A program made the position numbers and the translations under genes. Positions 17,546-26,458 of a stretch of 64,000 nt of DNA are shown here, in pieces. This stretch comes from Acidobacteriota bacterium (lineage in GTDB: Bacteria > Acidobacteriota > Vicinamibacteria > Vicinamibacterales > UBA2999), in NCBI GenBank assembly GCA_016184455.1, contig JACPCS010000107.1, forward strand, positions 1 through 64,000, read 5' to 3'. How positions within the stretch are numbered: position 1 is the stretch's first letter; each line of letters starts with the position of its first letter. The notes beneath the pieces were generated by a model. The model searched no databases. It was not told where the DNA came from and was given only the letters and a program-made list of their open reading frames with translations.

Positions 17546-18164
17546 CCTCCAGCTCCCGAATCTTCGCGAGCCGCCGCAGGTAGCGGGGCTCGCGCATCGT
17601 GGTGGCGAGAAACGTGTCGACAATCGTCAGCGCGTCGACGGGCGTCACGAGCGTGGCGCCGAGCGCCAGCACGTTGGCGCCGGTGTGCTCCCGCGCATAG
17701 CGCGCCAGCGTCTGGTTCGGGCACATCGCGGCGCGAATGCCGCCGATCTTGTTCGCCGCAATCGTCGAGCCAAGGCCGGCGCCGTCGATCACGATGCCCG
17801 CATCCGCCTCGCGGCGCGCGACCTGCCGCGCCACCGCGGCGGCGACGTCGGGGTAATCCACCGGCTCCGGCCCATCCGTCCCAAGGTCATGGACCGCGAT
17901 GCCGCGTCCACGCAGGTGCTCACGGATCGCGCGCTTGAGGGCCACGCCGGTGTGATCGGCGCCGATCGCGACCACGCGGATCGTCGCGGGCGGCGCCAGC
18001 GACTCGGCATCGACGTCGGTGCCCTCCCGCACGACGGCGATCCGCCGCGCCTTCAGCGTGTCGTGCGCCAGCGGCGTGATATGTCCGCCCGCTACCAGAA
18101 CGACCGTGCTCCCGTACTCGAGCACACGGGCGTCGGCCTCGGTGATCATCTGGAAGCGTTTCAT
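17526..18164 (-). CDS. rpiB: Ribose-5-phosphate isomerase B (RpiB/LacAB) with N-terminal extension
   Basis: The core, from about residue 64, shows [15 protein letters not shown], a [12 protein letters not shown] stretch, and the [21 protein letters not shown] active-site loop. The usual catalytic Cys of the G-x-G-x-G region appears as Ala/Gly-rich sequence (DGAGLG). An N-terminal domain of about 60 residues ([12 protein letters not shown] through [14 protein letters not shown]) resembles the head region seen in some microcompartment-linked proteins such as EutT-type enzymes. 212 residues. Likely co-transcribed with deoC; divergent from hpt. Confidence 0.85.
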   Translation of the reverse strand: MKRFQMITEADARVLEYGSTVVLVAGGHITPLAHDTLKARRIAVVREGTDVDAESLAPPATIRVVAIGADHTGVALKRAIREHLRGRGIAVHDLGTDGPEPVDYPDVAAAVARQVARREADAGIVIDGAGLGSTIAANKIGGIRAAMCPNQTLARYAREHTGANVLALGATLVTPVDALTIVDTFLATTMREPRYLRRLAKIRELEGAARRD

Positions 18165-18209
18165 GCGGCGGGACGCTATGTTACTCTCGCGTGGAACCGT
18201 CCCTCAAGG

Positions 18210-18731
18210 ATGCAGGTGCTCATTCCTTCCGACGAGATCCAGCAACGCGTGCGCGCGATGGCGCACGAGATCCATCGCGATCATCCCGACGGTGTGCACC
18301 TCGTCGCCGTGCTGAAGGGTGCGTTCGTGTTTCTCTCGGATCTGGCGCGTGCGCTGCCCGGCCGCTGTTCGCTCGACTTCATGGCGGTGTCGAGCTACGG
18401 CACCAGCACGAAGTCGTCGGGGCAGGTTCAACTGCTGAAAGACCTCGAGAGCACGCTCGAGGGGCGCGACGTCGTCATCGTCGAGGACATCGTCGACACG
18501 GGCCTCACGCTGAAGTACATGCAGAACATCCTGCGCGCGCGGTCGCCGCGCCACCTGCGCACGGCCTGCCTGCTGAGCAAGCCGTCGCGCCGCCTGGTCG
18601 ACGTGAAGGTCGACTACGTCGGATTCGAGATCGAGGATCGCTTCGTCGTCGGCTACGGGCTCGACTTCGGCGAGCAGTACCGGAACCTGCCGTATATCGC
18701 GGTGCTCGACGGATCCCCGAAGCCTAGTTGA
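18210..18731 (+). CDS. hpt: Hypoxanthine phosphoribosyltransferase
   Basis: Purine salvage: hypoxanthine/guanine plus PRPP gives IMP/GMP. It has the PRPP-binding motif VVIVEDIVDTGLTL, the VLKGAFVFLSDL loop and the base-binding VDYVGFEIEDRFVVGYGLD stretch. 173 residues from the ATG at 18210, typical of HPRT. It overlaps the amidohydrolase tail to tail by 8 nt. With upp and a deaminase nearby it forms a salvage cluster. Confidence 0.95.
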   Translation: MQVLIPSDEIQQRVRAMAHEIHRDHPDGVHLVAVLKGAFVFLSDLARALPGRCSLDFMAVSSYGTSTKSSGQVQLLKDLESTLEGRDVVIVEDIVDTGLTLKYMQNILRARSPRHLRTACLLSKPSRRLVDVKVDYVGFEIEDRFVVGYGLDFGEQYRNLPYIAVLDGSPKPS

Positions 18732-20124
18732 CGGCCGCGCGCACCTTCGGCACCCACGCGCGCGCCTCCGTGAGGACCGCCGCCTCGTCGAGCGTCAGCA
18801 TCTTCCGGTCGCGCATCAGCACCCGCCCGTTCACGATCGTCGTGCGCACGTCGTCGCCTCGCGTGGTGTAGACGAGGTGCGATACCGGGTCGTACATCGG
18901 CGTCTGCCGCGCGGCCGACATGCCGACGACGATGAGGTCGGCGCGCTTGCCCGGCTCGAGCGAGCCGATCTGCGACGCGAGACCGAGCGCCCGCGCACCG
19001 CCGATCGTCGCCATCTCGAGCGCGGTCCCCGCGCCAAGCGCCCGCGGATCGCCGGTCCGGACTTTCTGCAGCAGCGACGCCGTCCGCATCGCGTCGAACA
19101 TGTCGAGGTCGTTGTTGCTGGCCGCGCCGTCGGTCCCCAGACCTGTCGCGACGCCCGCGCGTACGTACTCGGTGACCGGGGCGATGCCGCTCGCCAGCTT
19201 CATGTTGCTTTCCGGGTTGTGTGAGACGCTGACGCCGCGCGCCTGCAGCAGGCGGATTTCGGGCTCGGACACCCAGATGGCGTGGGCCGCGAGCACGCCG
19301 GCGCCCAGAAATCCGAGGCCGTCGAGATACGCCACCGGGGTGGCCCTGAACCGCTCCTGCGCGGTCTTCATCTCGTCGGCGGACTCGGCCAGATGAATCA
19401 GCGTCGGGACGGCGTGGCGGCGGCTCAGATCGCGCGCGGCCCGCAGCGTCTCGGCGTCGAGCGTATACACCGCGTGCGGCGCCACGGCCGGCGTGATGAG
19501 CGGGTCGCCTGTGAAGGCCGTGATGAAGGCCTCGGCCCGCGCGAGCGCGTCGGCCGGCGTCTTCGCATCCGCGACCGGAAACTGGATGATGGTCTGGCCC
19601 AGCACGCCGCGGAGGCCGGCGGCCTTCGTCGTGCGCGCGATCTCCTCCTCGAAGTAGTACATGTCGGCGTAGGTCGTCGTGCCCGACTGGATCATCTCGA
19701 GCGCGGCCAGTCGCGTGCCCGCGCGCACGAATTCGGGCGACACGGTCCTGGCTTCCGCCGGGAACATGTATTTGGTGAGCCAGTCCATGAGCGCCAGGTC
19801 GTCGGCGAGACCGCGGTAGAGCACCATCGGGGCGTGCGTGTGCGTGTTGATCAGCCCCGGGAGTACGACCTGTCCGGACGCGTCGATGGTCTCGCCGCCT
19901 CGAAACTGCGCGGCGATGGCATCGGCCGTGTCGACCGCCACGATGTCGGTCCCGTCAATCACGACCGCCCCGCCGGGAATCACCCGGCGGCTCGCGTCCA
20001 TCGTGACCACAGTGCCATTGCTGACGATGAGCGACACCTGCCGCTGCCCCGTCTGCGTCGACACGACGACGAGCGCCACGAGCACCACCAGCAGCGCGCC
20101 GACGACCACGAACGCGATCTTCAT
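18724..20124 (-). CDS. Membrane-anchored amidohydrolase, MTA/SAH-deaminase-like
   Basis: 466 residues. A hydrophobic anchor (about residues 4-22, IAFVVVGALLVVLVALVVV) is followed by a TRZ/ATZ-type metallo-amidohydrolase: metal site NTHTHAPM, HLAES, a conserved His in LAAHAIWV, SHNPESNMKLASG and the metal Asp in GTDGAASNNDLDMFD. These motifs match 5'-methylthioadenosine/S-adenosylhomocysteine deaminases, which are normally cytosolic. The membrane segment implies a periplasm-facing or membrane-tethered enzyme. The actual substrate (adenosine derivative, cytosine or other) cannot be decided here. Confidence 0.85.
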   Translation of the reverse strand: MKIAFVVVGALLVVLVALVVVSTQTGQRQVSLIVSNGTVVTMDASRRVIPGGAVVIDGTDIVAVDTADAIAAQFRGGETIDASGQVVLPGLINTHTHAPMVLYRGLADDLALMDWLTKYMFPAEARTVSPEFVRAGTRLAALEMIQSGTTTYADMYYFEEEIARTTKAAGLRGVLGQTIIQFPVADAKTPADALARAEAFITAFTGDPLITPAVAPHAVYTLDAETLRAARDLSRRHAVPTLIHLAESADEMKTAQERFRATPVAYLDGLGFLGAGVLAAHAIWVSEPEIRLLQARGVSVSHNPESNMKLASGIAPVTEYVRAGVATGLGTDGAASNNDLDMFDAMRTASLLQKVRTGDPRALGAGTALEMATIGGARALGLASQIGSLEPGKRADLIVVGMSAARQTPMYDPVSHLVYTTRGDDVRTTIVNGRVLMRDRKMLTLDEAAVLTEARAWVPKVRAAVN

Positions 20125-20153
20125 CCGCGATCCCTCGCACTATCATAGAGGCA

Positions 20154-20777
20154 GTGCCGCTTCACCTCGTCGACCATCCGCTCGTGCACGATGCCCTGAT
20201 GGAGCTGCGCGACGTCCGCACCGCGCCGCCGGCGTTCCGGCGCGCGGCCAATCGCATCAGCGTGCTGCTCGCCACCGAGGCGCTCCGCGACGTGCCGACG
20301 AAGGCGGAAGAGGTGGCCACGCCGCTCGGGCCCGCCGCCGGCCGCGTGGTCGACGGCGACGTCGTGGTGGTGCCGGTACTCCGCGCCGGTCTCGGGATGC
20401 TCGACGCGGTGCTCGAGCTGCTGCCGGCCGCGCGCGTCGGTCACATCGGCCTGCAGCGCGACGAGGCCACGGCGATCGCGTCGAAGTACTACTCGAAGCT
20501 GCCACCGAGCGTGGCCGAGAGCTACGTGCTGATGATCGACCCGATGCTCGCCACCGGCGGGAGCGCCGTGGCCGCGATCGATCTCCTGAAGCAGGCTGGC
20601 GCGAAGACCATCCGCACGATCTGCATCGTCGCGGCGCCCGAGGGCATCGCGCTCGTGGAGCGGCATCACCCCGACGTGCACCTCTACACGCCCGTGGTCG
20701 ACCGCCACCTCAACGCGCACAAGTACATCGTGCCCGGGCTCGGCGACTTCGGCGATCGGCTGTACGGAACGGAATAG
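20154..20777 (+). CDS. upp: Uracil phosphoribosyltransferase
   Basis: Pyrimidine salvage: uracil plus PRPP gives UMP. Motifs: VVVPVLRAGLGMLDAVL, the PRPP loop MIDPMLATGGSAVAAI, and the uracil-binding C-terminal YIVPGLGDFGDRLYGT. 207 residues from a GTG at 20154. Divergent from the amidohydrolase with only a 29-nt gap. TATCAT at 20143-20148 could be a -10 box, giving a near-leaderless message. Confidence 0.95.
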   Translation: MPLHLVDHPLVHDALMELRDVRTAPPAFRRAANRISVLLATEALRDVPTKAEEVATPLGPAAGRVVDGDVVVVPVLRAGLGMLDAVLELLPAARVGHIGLQRDEATAIASKYYSKLPPSVAESYVLMIDPMLATGGSAVAAIDLLKQAGAKTIRTICIVAAPEGIALVERHHPDVHLYTPVVDRHLNAHKYIVPGLGDFGDRLYGTE

Positions 20778-20832
20778 CGCCTGGCGACTCACCAGGGCCG
20801 CAGACACGCCATGTTAGACTGAGGGTTGCTCC

Positions 20833-20909
20833 GGACGCGTAGCTCAGTTGGTTAGAGCGCGCGCTTCACACGCGCGAGGTCACTGGTTCGAGTCCAGTCG
20901 CGTCCACCA
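20833..20909 (+). tRNA. tRNA-Val (anticodon CAC)
   Basis: Cloverleaf of 77 nt: acceptor GGACGCG pairs with CGCGTCC, D-arm GCTC/GAGC, anticodon stem CGCGC/GCGCG with loop TTCACAC (anticodon CAC, reads GTG), variable AGGTC, T-arm ACTGG-TTCGAGT-CCAGT, discriminator A and an encoded CCA. Confidence 0.97.
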
Positions 20910-21034
20910 CCTCCAACTCATTGATTCCCAAGGGGCCGGAATCGCGATCCCAGCCTGTGTATCGAACCGTCGCCATCGAGTTGAGGCTGGGCTCGAAAGA
21001 CTGCCGCTGTGCACCTGGTTGTAGAATCGAATGA

Positions 21035-21250
21035 GTGATCAAGACAGTTGGAAGTCGTCGGCTCGAGGGGGGTGAAGTCGGCGCCCTTCAACGCACGATG
21101 GCTGCCGTGCGCGCCACGGGCGCCATTGTTCCTCGAGGCGTCTACCGGTTCCGGAGTTTCGAGGAGGCCGACGCGTGGATGACACGCACGATGGCCCGTA
21201 CGCACGCGAACCTCAAGTCGAGGACCTCGCCCGCATCTGCCGAGCGCTGA
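21035..21250 (+). CDS. Small protein overlapping a nucleotidyltransferase gene
   Basis: 71 residues from a GTG, or 50 from the in-frame ATG at 21098. It contains GVYRFRSFEEADAWM, a motif common in short proteins encoded immediately before MNT/AbiEii-type nucleotidyltransferases. It overlaps the next gene by 76 nt in another frame, which indicates coupled translation. It may be the partner (antitoxin-like or adaptor) of a two-gene module; no function is proven. Confidence 0.5.
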   Translation: MIKTVGSRRLEGGEVGALQRTMAAVRATGAIVPRGVYRFRSFEEADAWMTRTMARTHANLKSRTSPASAER

Positions 21251-21666
21251 ACGACGCCGGCGCGCGCTACATCCTCATCGGCGGCTTTGCCGTCATTGCG
21301 CATGGCGGGTCCAGGACGACCAAGGACATCGACCTGCTGGTAGATGCCTCGCCTGACAATATTGCCCGCGTCAAGCAAGCCCTTCGCATTCTCGAAGATC
21401 GGGCCATTGATGAAGTGGCCGAGACTGACGTCGCGCGCTATGCGGTGGTCAGAGTGGCTGACGAGATCGTCGTCGATCTGATGGCACGGGCCTGTGGAAT
21501 CGAGTATGCGGATGCAGTCAGCGACGTCGAGCGATTGACGATCGCAGGCGTTGACATCCCGGTCGCCAGTCTCGCCACACTCATCCGCACCAAGGACACT
21601 CTGCGACCATCAGACGCGGCCGATCGTCGCTATCTCGAAGAGCTACTGCGCGCCGAACGCGAATAG
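21175..21666 (+). CDS. Nucleotidyltransferase (AbiEii/MNT-like)
   Basis: 163 residues. The polymerase-beta-type nucleotidyltransferase signature is present: IGGFAVIAHGGSRTTKDIDLLVD, in which G-G-x-A and D-x-D supply nucleotide and metal binding, followed by a third Asp region (EIVVDLMA). Such minimal enzymes often pair with a small upstream protein in toxin-antitoxin-like modules. Its coding start lies inside the upstream small ORF. Convergent with the peroxiredoxin gene, separated by about 98 bp containing an imperfect hairpin near 21735-21766. Confidence 0.8.
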   Translation: MDDTHDGPYAREPQVEDLARICRALNDAGARYILIGGFAVIAHGGSRTTKDIDLLVDASPDNIARVKQALRILEDRAIDEVAETDVARYAVVRVADEIVVDLMARACGIEYADAVSDVERLTIAGVDIPVASLATLIRTKDTLRPSDAADRRYLEELLRAERE

Positions 21667-21764
21667 TCATGATCGTCGGGTCTCCGTTCCGCGGTGCGCA
21701 GTCGGTCGAGCTGGCGCAGCCACACGGTCGTCTGGTTCCAACTGGCGCCAATTAGGGCCACCAA

Positions 21765-22427
21765 TCATGCTCCCAGCGCTGCGGTGACGGTGCGGGCCGC
21801 CGTGAGGAGCTCCTCCTGCGTGGGGAACTTCCCGAGCCCCGACAATCCCTCTTTCCCGCACTCGACATTCGCCCAGCGGATCATGCCGTCGCGATCGATG
21901 AGGAATTGTCCCTTCATCTGCGTGAAGGTGGATTCGGCCTCGCGCCTGTCTGTTGCCGTCGGCTGGAAACCATCGAGCCGGTTCAGCGCGTCGCCGGCCT
22001 CCATCACGGGCAAAGGCTCCTGGAGATCGCCGAACGGGTTGATTCGGACCTTTTCGACCGCCCGCATCATCTCCGGCGTCGGCTCGGGCCGCGGAACTCC
22101 AAAGGATCGGTGCGTCTCGAGCTGCGGATCGGCGCCGATCGGGAGCCGCGTCGGCCGGTACCGGAAATACAAGCGCGCGTTCTCGAGCTCGGTGCCGACG
22201 ATGGCGAGGCACTCGACGCCGAGGGGCTTCAGCGCGTCGGAAGTGGCGGCCATCTGCGCGAGCGCCCGCCGGCAGAACGGACAATACAGTCCGGGAAACA
22301 GCCCGAGCAGCAGCGGCGTGCGGCCACGATAATCCGAGAGCGCAATCGTCCGGTCTTCGTGCACCGCGGGAACGGCAAAATGGGGCGCCTGCTCCCCCGG
22401 CATGATCGGTATTCGCCTTCCCTGCAT
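21765..22427 (-). CDS. AhpC/TSA-family peroxiredoxin-like protein
   Basis: 220 residues with a thioredoxin fold. The redox site is GLYCPFCRR (Cys-x-x-Cys), and a late segment FLIDRDGMIRWANVE is typical of the family. The middle carries a longer insert than in AhpC. Probably a cytosolic thiol peroxidase or disulfide reductase. The ATG is at 22427. It lies 12 nt downstream of the kinase-ATPase gene and is probably co-transcribed with it. Confidence 0.8.
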   Translation of the reverse strand: MQGRRIPIMPGEQAPHFAVPAVHEDRTIALSDYRGRTPLLLGLFPGLYCPFCRRALAQMAATSDALKPLGVECLAIVGTELENARLYFRYRPTRLPIGADPQLETHRSFGVPRPEPTPEMMRAVEKVRINPFGDLQEPLPVMEAGDALNRLDGFQPTATDRREAESTFTQMKGQFLIDRDGMIRWANVECGKEGLSGLGKFPTQEELLTAARTVTAALGA

Positions 22428-22439
22428 GGTCGTGCCCCC

Positions 22440-25400
22440 TCAACACAGAAACGGTAAGAGCAGCAGCGTATCAGGATCGAGTCCCGTCCGGACACACAGC
22501 TGGCGGGCCCGCTCCATGTACTCGGCCGCGCGCTCGCGATCGCCCCGGTCGAGCGACACGGTCGCGAGGCCGTCATAGCACGGCAGGAGGAGCTGCGGCT
22601 CGCCGATCCGCTCGGCGAGCGCCAGCGCCTCGCGATAGGCGTCCTGCGCGCGCTGCAGCTCGCCCCGGCACTGATGAATCTGCGCGATGACGATGAGCGG
22701 CACCGCGAGATGGTCGAGCTGGCCGAGCTCGCGGTCGATCGTCGCCGCCGCCTGTGCCGCCTCGAGTCCCTCCTTCTCGCAGCGATCGGTCAGTGCGCAG
22801 TAGGCGGCCGCCAGGTTGGCGTAGATGTACGGCTGGAGCGACGCAGCGCCGATCTTCGACGCCAGGTCGAGGCCTGTGAGCGAGACCTCGATGGCGCGCT
22901 GGGGCTCGACCGTGCTGTACAGCACGCCGAGATTCGCGTAGCCGCGGCAGGCGACATCGAGAAGCCCGAGCTCCCTCGCCGCCGCCACGCTGCGCTCGAT
23001 GCGCTGCCGTGCGCCGTCGAGGTTGCCGCTGCGCGCCAACGCCACGCCAATCGTATTGGTGGCATGGGCGATGGCGGCCGTGGCCGTCCGGCGCACGTCC
23101 GGCCCCGCGGCGAGGTCGGCGAGCGCCGCCTCGGCCGCCTGCAGAGCCTGCTCCGCCCACTGAATCGCCTGCGCGCTGTCGCCACTGCGAAATGCCGCGC
23201 GCCCAAGCTCGTGGTACAGGTGTGCCGACTCGAGATGCGCCGCCGATCCGTCGAGTGTCTCCAGCGCGCGCCGGTACCACGTCATCGCCGCCGTCCGGTC
23301 GCCGCCCTGCCAGTGCAGCGTTCCAATCTTCCTGCTCATCCGCGCGTGATCCACCCGCTCGGCGTGGACGGACTCTTCCAGGATGCGCTGGTACGCCTCG
23401 AGGGCAGCCCAGCGGTCGCCGACCAGTGCGAGCAGATCCGCCAGCCGCTCCTCGACCCCGCGCCGTATCGGTGCCGTTCCATCGCCGTCGCGGAGCACCT
23501 CGAGCGCCCGCCGGTAGTGACCCGTCGCCTCGTCGGTCGCGTACATCATGTACGCGGCATCTCCGGCGGCAACGAGCGCGCGCGCCGTGCGTCCCGCATC
23601 GGCCTGCCGTCCGGCGCTGTACAGGTGGTGCGCGATCTCGGCCGCGTAGCGCTCGGATGCGGGGTCGAGCCGCGTCATGGCGTCCGCGATGCGAAGGTGA
23701 AGGCGCTGCCGCCGCAGCTGCGGCGTCGAGGCGGCCAGCGTCTGGCAGACGAGCTGATGTGGAAACCGCCAGAGGATGTCGTGGCGCCCCGACGGACCCT
23801 TCAGCAGCCGTGCCTGCTCGGCTTCCTCGAGGGCCCGGACGACCGCATCGGCGTCGGCGTCGGCGACCGCCTCCAGCAGGTCGAGGTCGAACTGGCGCCC
23901 GATGATCGCGGCCGCGCGCAGCACCTTCTGTGTGTCGGCGGGCACGCGCGCGAGCCGCCGCTCGAGCAGGCTGCGGACCGATTCCGGAATGTCGGCCTCG
24001 TCGATCTCGAGGTCGCGCCGCCACCGGCCCTGTGCGTTGAACAGCCGGCCGTCCTCTTTGAGGTGCCGGTACAGCTCGGCCACGAAGAATGGATTGCCTC
24101 CCGTCTGCTCGACGAACCGCCGGACCAGCCGCGCGGGCGGGTCGTCATGCGCGAACGCCGCCAGCATGCCGCGCACGTCGACCTCGGCAAACGGCTGCAG
24201 CCCGATGCGTCTCGCCGCGCCCTGCCGCACGATGTCGGCGATCACCGCTCGAACGGTCTGCGCGGCCGACGCGTCGCGGCCCTGACCGCGGACGCGATCC
24301 AGCAGGTGCTGCAGCGCGCCCTTCGCCTCGCCCGCCGGCGGATCCTCGCTCTCGCGGCACGCCGTGACGAGCAGGATCGCGTGTCCCGCCAGGCGTCCCG
24401 CCAGATGCTGGGTGAGCTGCACCGTCGGTTCATCGGCCCACTGCAGGTCGTCGACGAACAGGATGAGCGGCGCGATCCGGCTGCAGCGGACGAAGAGCTC
24501 CTCGACGTTCTTGAACAGAAACCGCTGCCGCAGCTGCGGCGGCAGGTCGAGCGGAGCCGCCAGATCGGGGAAGAGGCGGTGCAGCTCGGGCAGCAGCATC
24601 GCCAGCTCCGGCGCGCCCGGCGCGACGACCCGCCGGAACGAGGCCGCCGGCAGCACGCGCGATGCGTCCTCCAGCAGCTCGATGTACGCGAGGAGCGCCG
24701 GCGCGCTCTCCTGCTCGTCGCACCGGCCCACGAGGGTCACGCATCCGATCTGACGCGCCGCGCGAAGCGTCTCCTCGGCGAGACGGGTCTTGCCGACACC
24801 CGCGTCGCCCTCCAGCACCACGACGCCTCCGCGTCCCGCAGCGGCCTGCCGCACGCGATCGAGCAACTGTGCACGCTCGGCGTCACGGCCGATCAGCCGG
24901 GCGCTGGCCTCGGCGTGAGGCAGATCCGGAACGATCGGCGCGACCGGGTGTGCCGCCGCCGGCGTCGGATCCACCGCAACGCGCCGCAGGCTCATCCGGA
25001 TGTCGCCGAACGACGCCGGACGTGCGGCCGGATCCTTCGCCAGCAGCCGCGCGACGAGCGCGGCGACGGGCGCCGGCACGCCCGCCGTTCGCTCCCGCAG
25101 ATCGGCGGCAGGCTCGCCGAGGATCGCCGCGAGCGTCTCGTCCACACTTCCCCGATGAAACGGGTTGCTGCCCGACAGCAGCTCGTACAGCACGATGCCA
25201 CACGCGAAGATGTCCGATCGACGGTCAGCCGGCTCCCCGCGAATCTGCTCGGGCGCCATGTACGCCGGCGTCCCCCGCACGACGCCGACCTCCGCCGGCA
25301 TGGCCCGCCCGGCAGCCGCCGGCTCGAGGCTCTCCACGGGCAACCGCGTCGCGAGGCCGAAGTCCATCACCTTGACGTGCTGGTCCTCGGTCAGCATCAC

Positions 25401-25796
25401 GTTCGCAGGTTTCAGGTCGCGGTGAATGACGCGCCGCTTGTGCGCCGCCTCGAGCGCCTCGGCGACCTCTTCGGCCACGTGGAGCGCGTCGGCAAGCGGC
25501 ATTGGCCCCCGCCGCAGCCGGCGCTCCAGCGTTTCCCCGCGGACGTACTCCATGACGATGCACGGCCGGCCGTCGAGCGTCGCGACCTCATAGATCGAGC
25601 AGATGAACGGATGATCGAGCGCGGCGGCGGCGCGCGCCTCACCGAGCAGTTGGTCGAGCGCATCCTGCTCGCTCTGTTCGCCGGGCGACATGAGGAACTT
25701 CAGCGCCACCTGGCGGTGGAGCACGAGGTCGTCGGCGAGGCACACCTCGCCCATCCCTCCGCGTCCCAGACTCTCGACGATGCGGTACCGGCTCAT
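22440..25796 (-). CDS. Ser/Thr protein kinase fused to AAA-type ATPase and TPR domains
   Basis: 1118 residues. Kinase domain 4-270: LGRGGMGEVCLAD, catalytic HRDLKPANVML, DFGLA and APEQIRGE. About residue 300 onward: a predicted STAND-like ATPase starting LIGRDAERAQLLDRV with Walker A VVLEGDAGVGKTRLAEE and the Walker B-like LILFVDDLQWADE. The C-terminal third is tandem TPR helices. This is a large cytosolic signal-transduction regulator of a type common in Acidobacteriota and Myxococcota; partners unknown. All kinase catalytic motifs are intact. A hairpin just upstream terminates the preceding gene. Confidence 0.92.
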   Translation of the reverse strand: MSRYRIVESLGRGGMGEVCLADDLVLHRQVALKFLMSPGEQSEQDALDQLLGEARAAAALDHPFICSIYEVATLDGRPCIVMEYVRGETLERRLRRGPMPLADALHVAEEVAEALEAAHKRRVIHRDLKPANVMLTEDQHVKVMDFGLATRLPVESLEPAAAGRAMPAEVGVVRGTPAYMAPEQIRGEPADRRSDIFACGIVLYELLSGSNPFHRGSVDETLAAILGEPAADLRERTAGVPAPVAALVARLLAKDPAARPASFGDIRMSLRRVAVDPTPAAAHPVAPIVPDLPHAEASARLIGRDAERAQLLDRVRQAAAGRGGVVVLEGDAGVGKTRLAEETLRAARQIGCVTLVGRCDEQESAPALLAYIELLEDASRVLPAASFRRVVAPGAPELAMLLPELHRLFPDLAAPLDLPPQLRQRFLFKNVEELFVRCSRIAPLILFVDDLQWADEPTVQLTQHLAGRLAGHAILLVTACRESEDPPAGEAKGALQHLLDRVRGQGRDASAAQTVRAVIADIVRQGAARRIGLQPFAEVDVRGMLAAFAHDDPPARLVRRFVEQTGGNPFFVAELYRHLKEDGRLFNAQGRWRRDLEIDEADIPESVRSLLERRLARVPADTQKVLRAAAIIGRQFDLDLLEAVADADADAVVRALEEAEQARLLKGPSGRHDILWRFPHQLVCQTLAASTPQLRRQRLHLRIADAMTRLDPASERYAAEIAHHLYSAGRQADAGRTARALVAAGDAAYMMYATDEATGHYRRALEVLRDGDGTAPIRRGVEERLADLLALVGDRWAALEAYQRILEESVHAERVDHARMSRKIGTLHWQGGDRTAAMTWYRRALETLDGSAAHLESAHLYHELGRAAFRSGDSAQAIQWAEQALQAAEAALADLAAGPDVRRTATAAIAHATNTIGVALARSGNLDGARQRIERSVAAARELGLLDVACRGYANLGVLYSTVEPQRAIEVSLTGLDLASKIGAASLQPYIYANLAAAYCALTDRCEKEGLEAAQAAATIDRELGQLDHLAVPLIVIAQIHQCRGELQRAQDAYREALALAERIGEPQLLLPCYDGLATVSLDRGDRERAAEYMERARQLCVRTGLDPDTLLLLPFLC

Positions 25797-25800
25797 GACA

Positions 25801-25835
25801 CAAAAGGGGCAGCCCCGAAGGACTGCCCCCTTTTG
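25801..25835 (-). terminator. Intrinsic terminator after the 178-aa exported protein
   Basis: On the minus strand CAAAAGGGGGCAG and CTGCCCCTTTTG form a stem of about 12 bp with one bulged base around a loop containing TCCTTCGGGG. The T-run at the end of the 3' arm supports rho-independent termination of the gene upstream on that strand. Confidence 0.7.
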
Positions 25836-25863
25836 CCTCGCAGCATTGGCGCCACTGCGCCGC

Positions 25864-26400
25864 CTACGAGGTCTTCTTCAGCTGAGCGACGAGCGCTTCC
25901 AACATTTTCACATATTCGCCCTCGGTCGCCTGGAAGGCCTTCATGTACTCCTGCTCCGACAGCTTGGCCTTGCCCCACTCGCCGTCGAACGAATAGCTCC
26001 GCCCGCCGATGTCAGCCGTATCGAACTGGTTCTCGCGACGGCGCGGGTAGAGGCCGTTCGCCCCGAGATCGGCAATCAGCACCTTCGACGCGGGCACGGA
26101 GGCGCTGTTGAGATCGATATAGACGTCGCGGTAGGCCTTCTTCGCGAGCTGCTCATCCATGCGCTCGGGCACGCTGTACCGGGCCCTGACGACGAGCAGC
26201 TGGCTGCCGGGAAAGTACAGTGCGCCGACGTATTCGTCGCCCTGCACCTTCGCGGCGATGCTGTCGAGTTTCATGGAGTCGAGGAGCTTGGCGAGCTCCG
26301 CGGCAAGTCCGGCGGAATTCGACTCCTGCGCGCCGGCAACGACGGAGACGAGCAGCAGCACGCACGCGCAGACGCCCCACCGCACAGCACGAGTGATCAT
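25864..26400 (-). CDS. Exported protein of unknown function
   Basis: 178 residues. A signal peptide (CACVLLLVSVVAGA, cleavage before QES) is followed by a mixed alpha/beta domain with a LLDSMKLDSIAAKV helix, YVGALYFPGSQLLVV strands and a helical C-terminus (EYVKMLEALVAQLKK). No family recognised with confidence; similar small secreted proteins occur in Acidobacteriota (inference). It has its own promoter and terminator, so it is monocistronic. Confidence 0.7.
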   Translation of the reverse strand: MITRAVRWGVCACVLLLVSVVAGAQESNSAGLAAELAKLLDSMKLDSIAAKVQGDEYVGALYFPGSQLLVVRARYSVPERMDEQLAKKAYRDVYIDLNSASVPASKVLIADLGANGLYPRRRENQFDTADIGGRSYSFDGEWGKAKLSEQEYMKAFQATEGEYVKMLEALVAQLKKTS

Positions 26401-26424
26401 GGTGCCCCCCGGTAAGTACGGCGA

Positions 26425-26453
26425 CTTGTATCACCCGCAGGCGCAGGCGTCAA
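26425..26453 (-). promoter_or_regulatory. Putative sigma-70 promoter of the 178-aa exported protein
   Basis: Minus strand TTGACG (26448-26453), exactly 17 nt, then TACAAG (26425-26430). The start of transcription would fall about 18 nt before the ATG at 26400. Confidence 0.5.
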
Positions 26454-26458
26454 TCAGC

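Noticed and set aside
16670-18164. Complete bacterial microcompartment locus
   Set aside because: No shell-protein or aldehyde dehydrogenase genes in the surrounding sequence; kept only as a hypothesis.
20813-20820. TTAGACT before tRNA-Val as a promoter -10
   Set aside because: Weak match and no -35; not strong enough to annotate.
22674-26111. Very long open frame (about 1145 codons) on the plus strand opposite the kinase-ATPase gene
   Set aside because: Arg/Pro/His-rich, low-complexity translation with no family motif; it mirrors a well-supported gene in GC-rich DNA.
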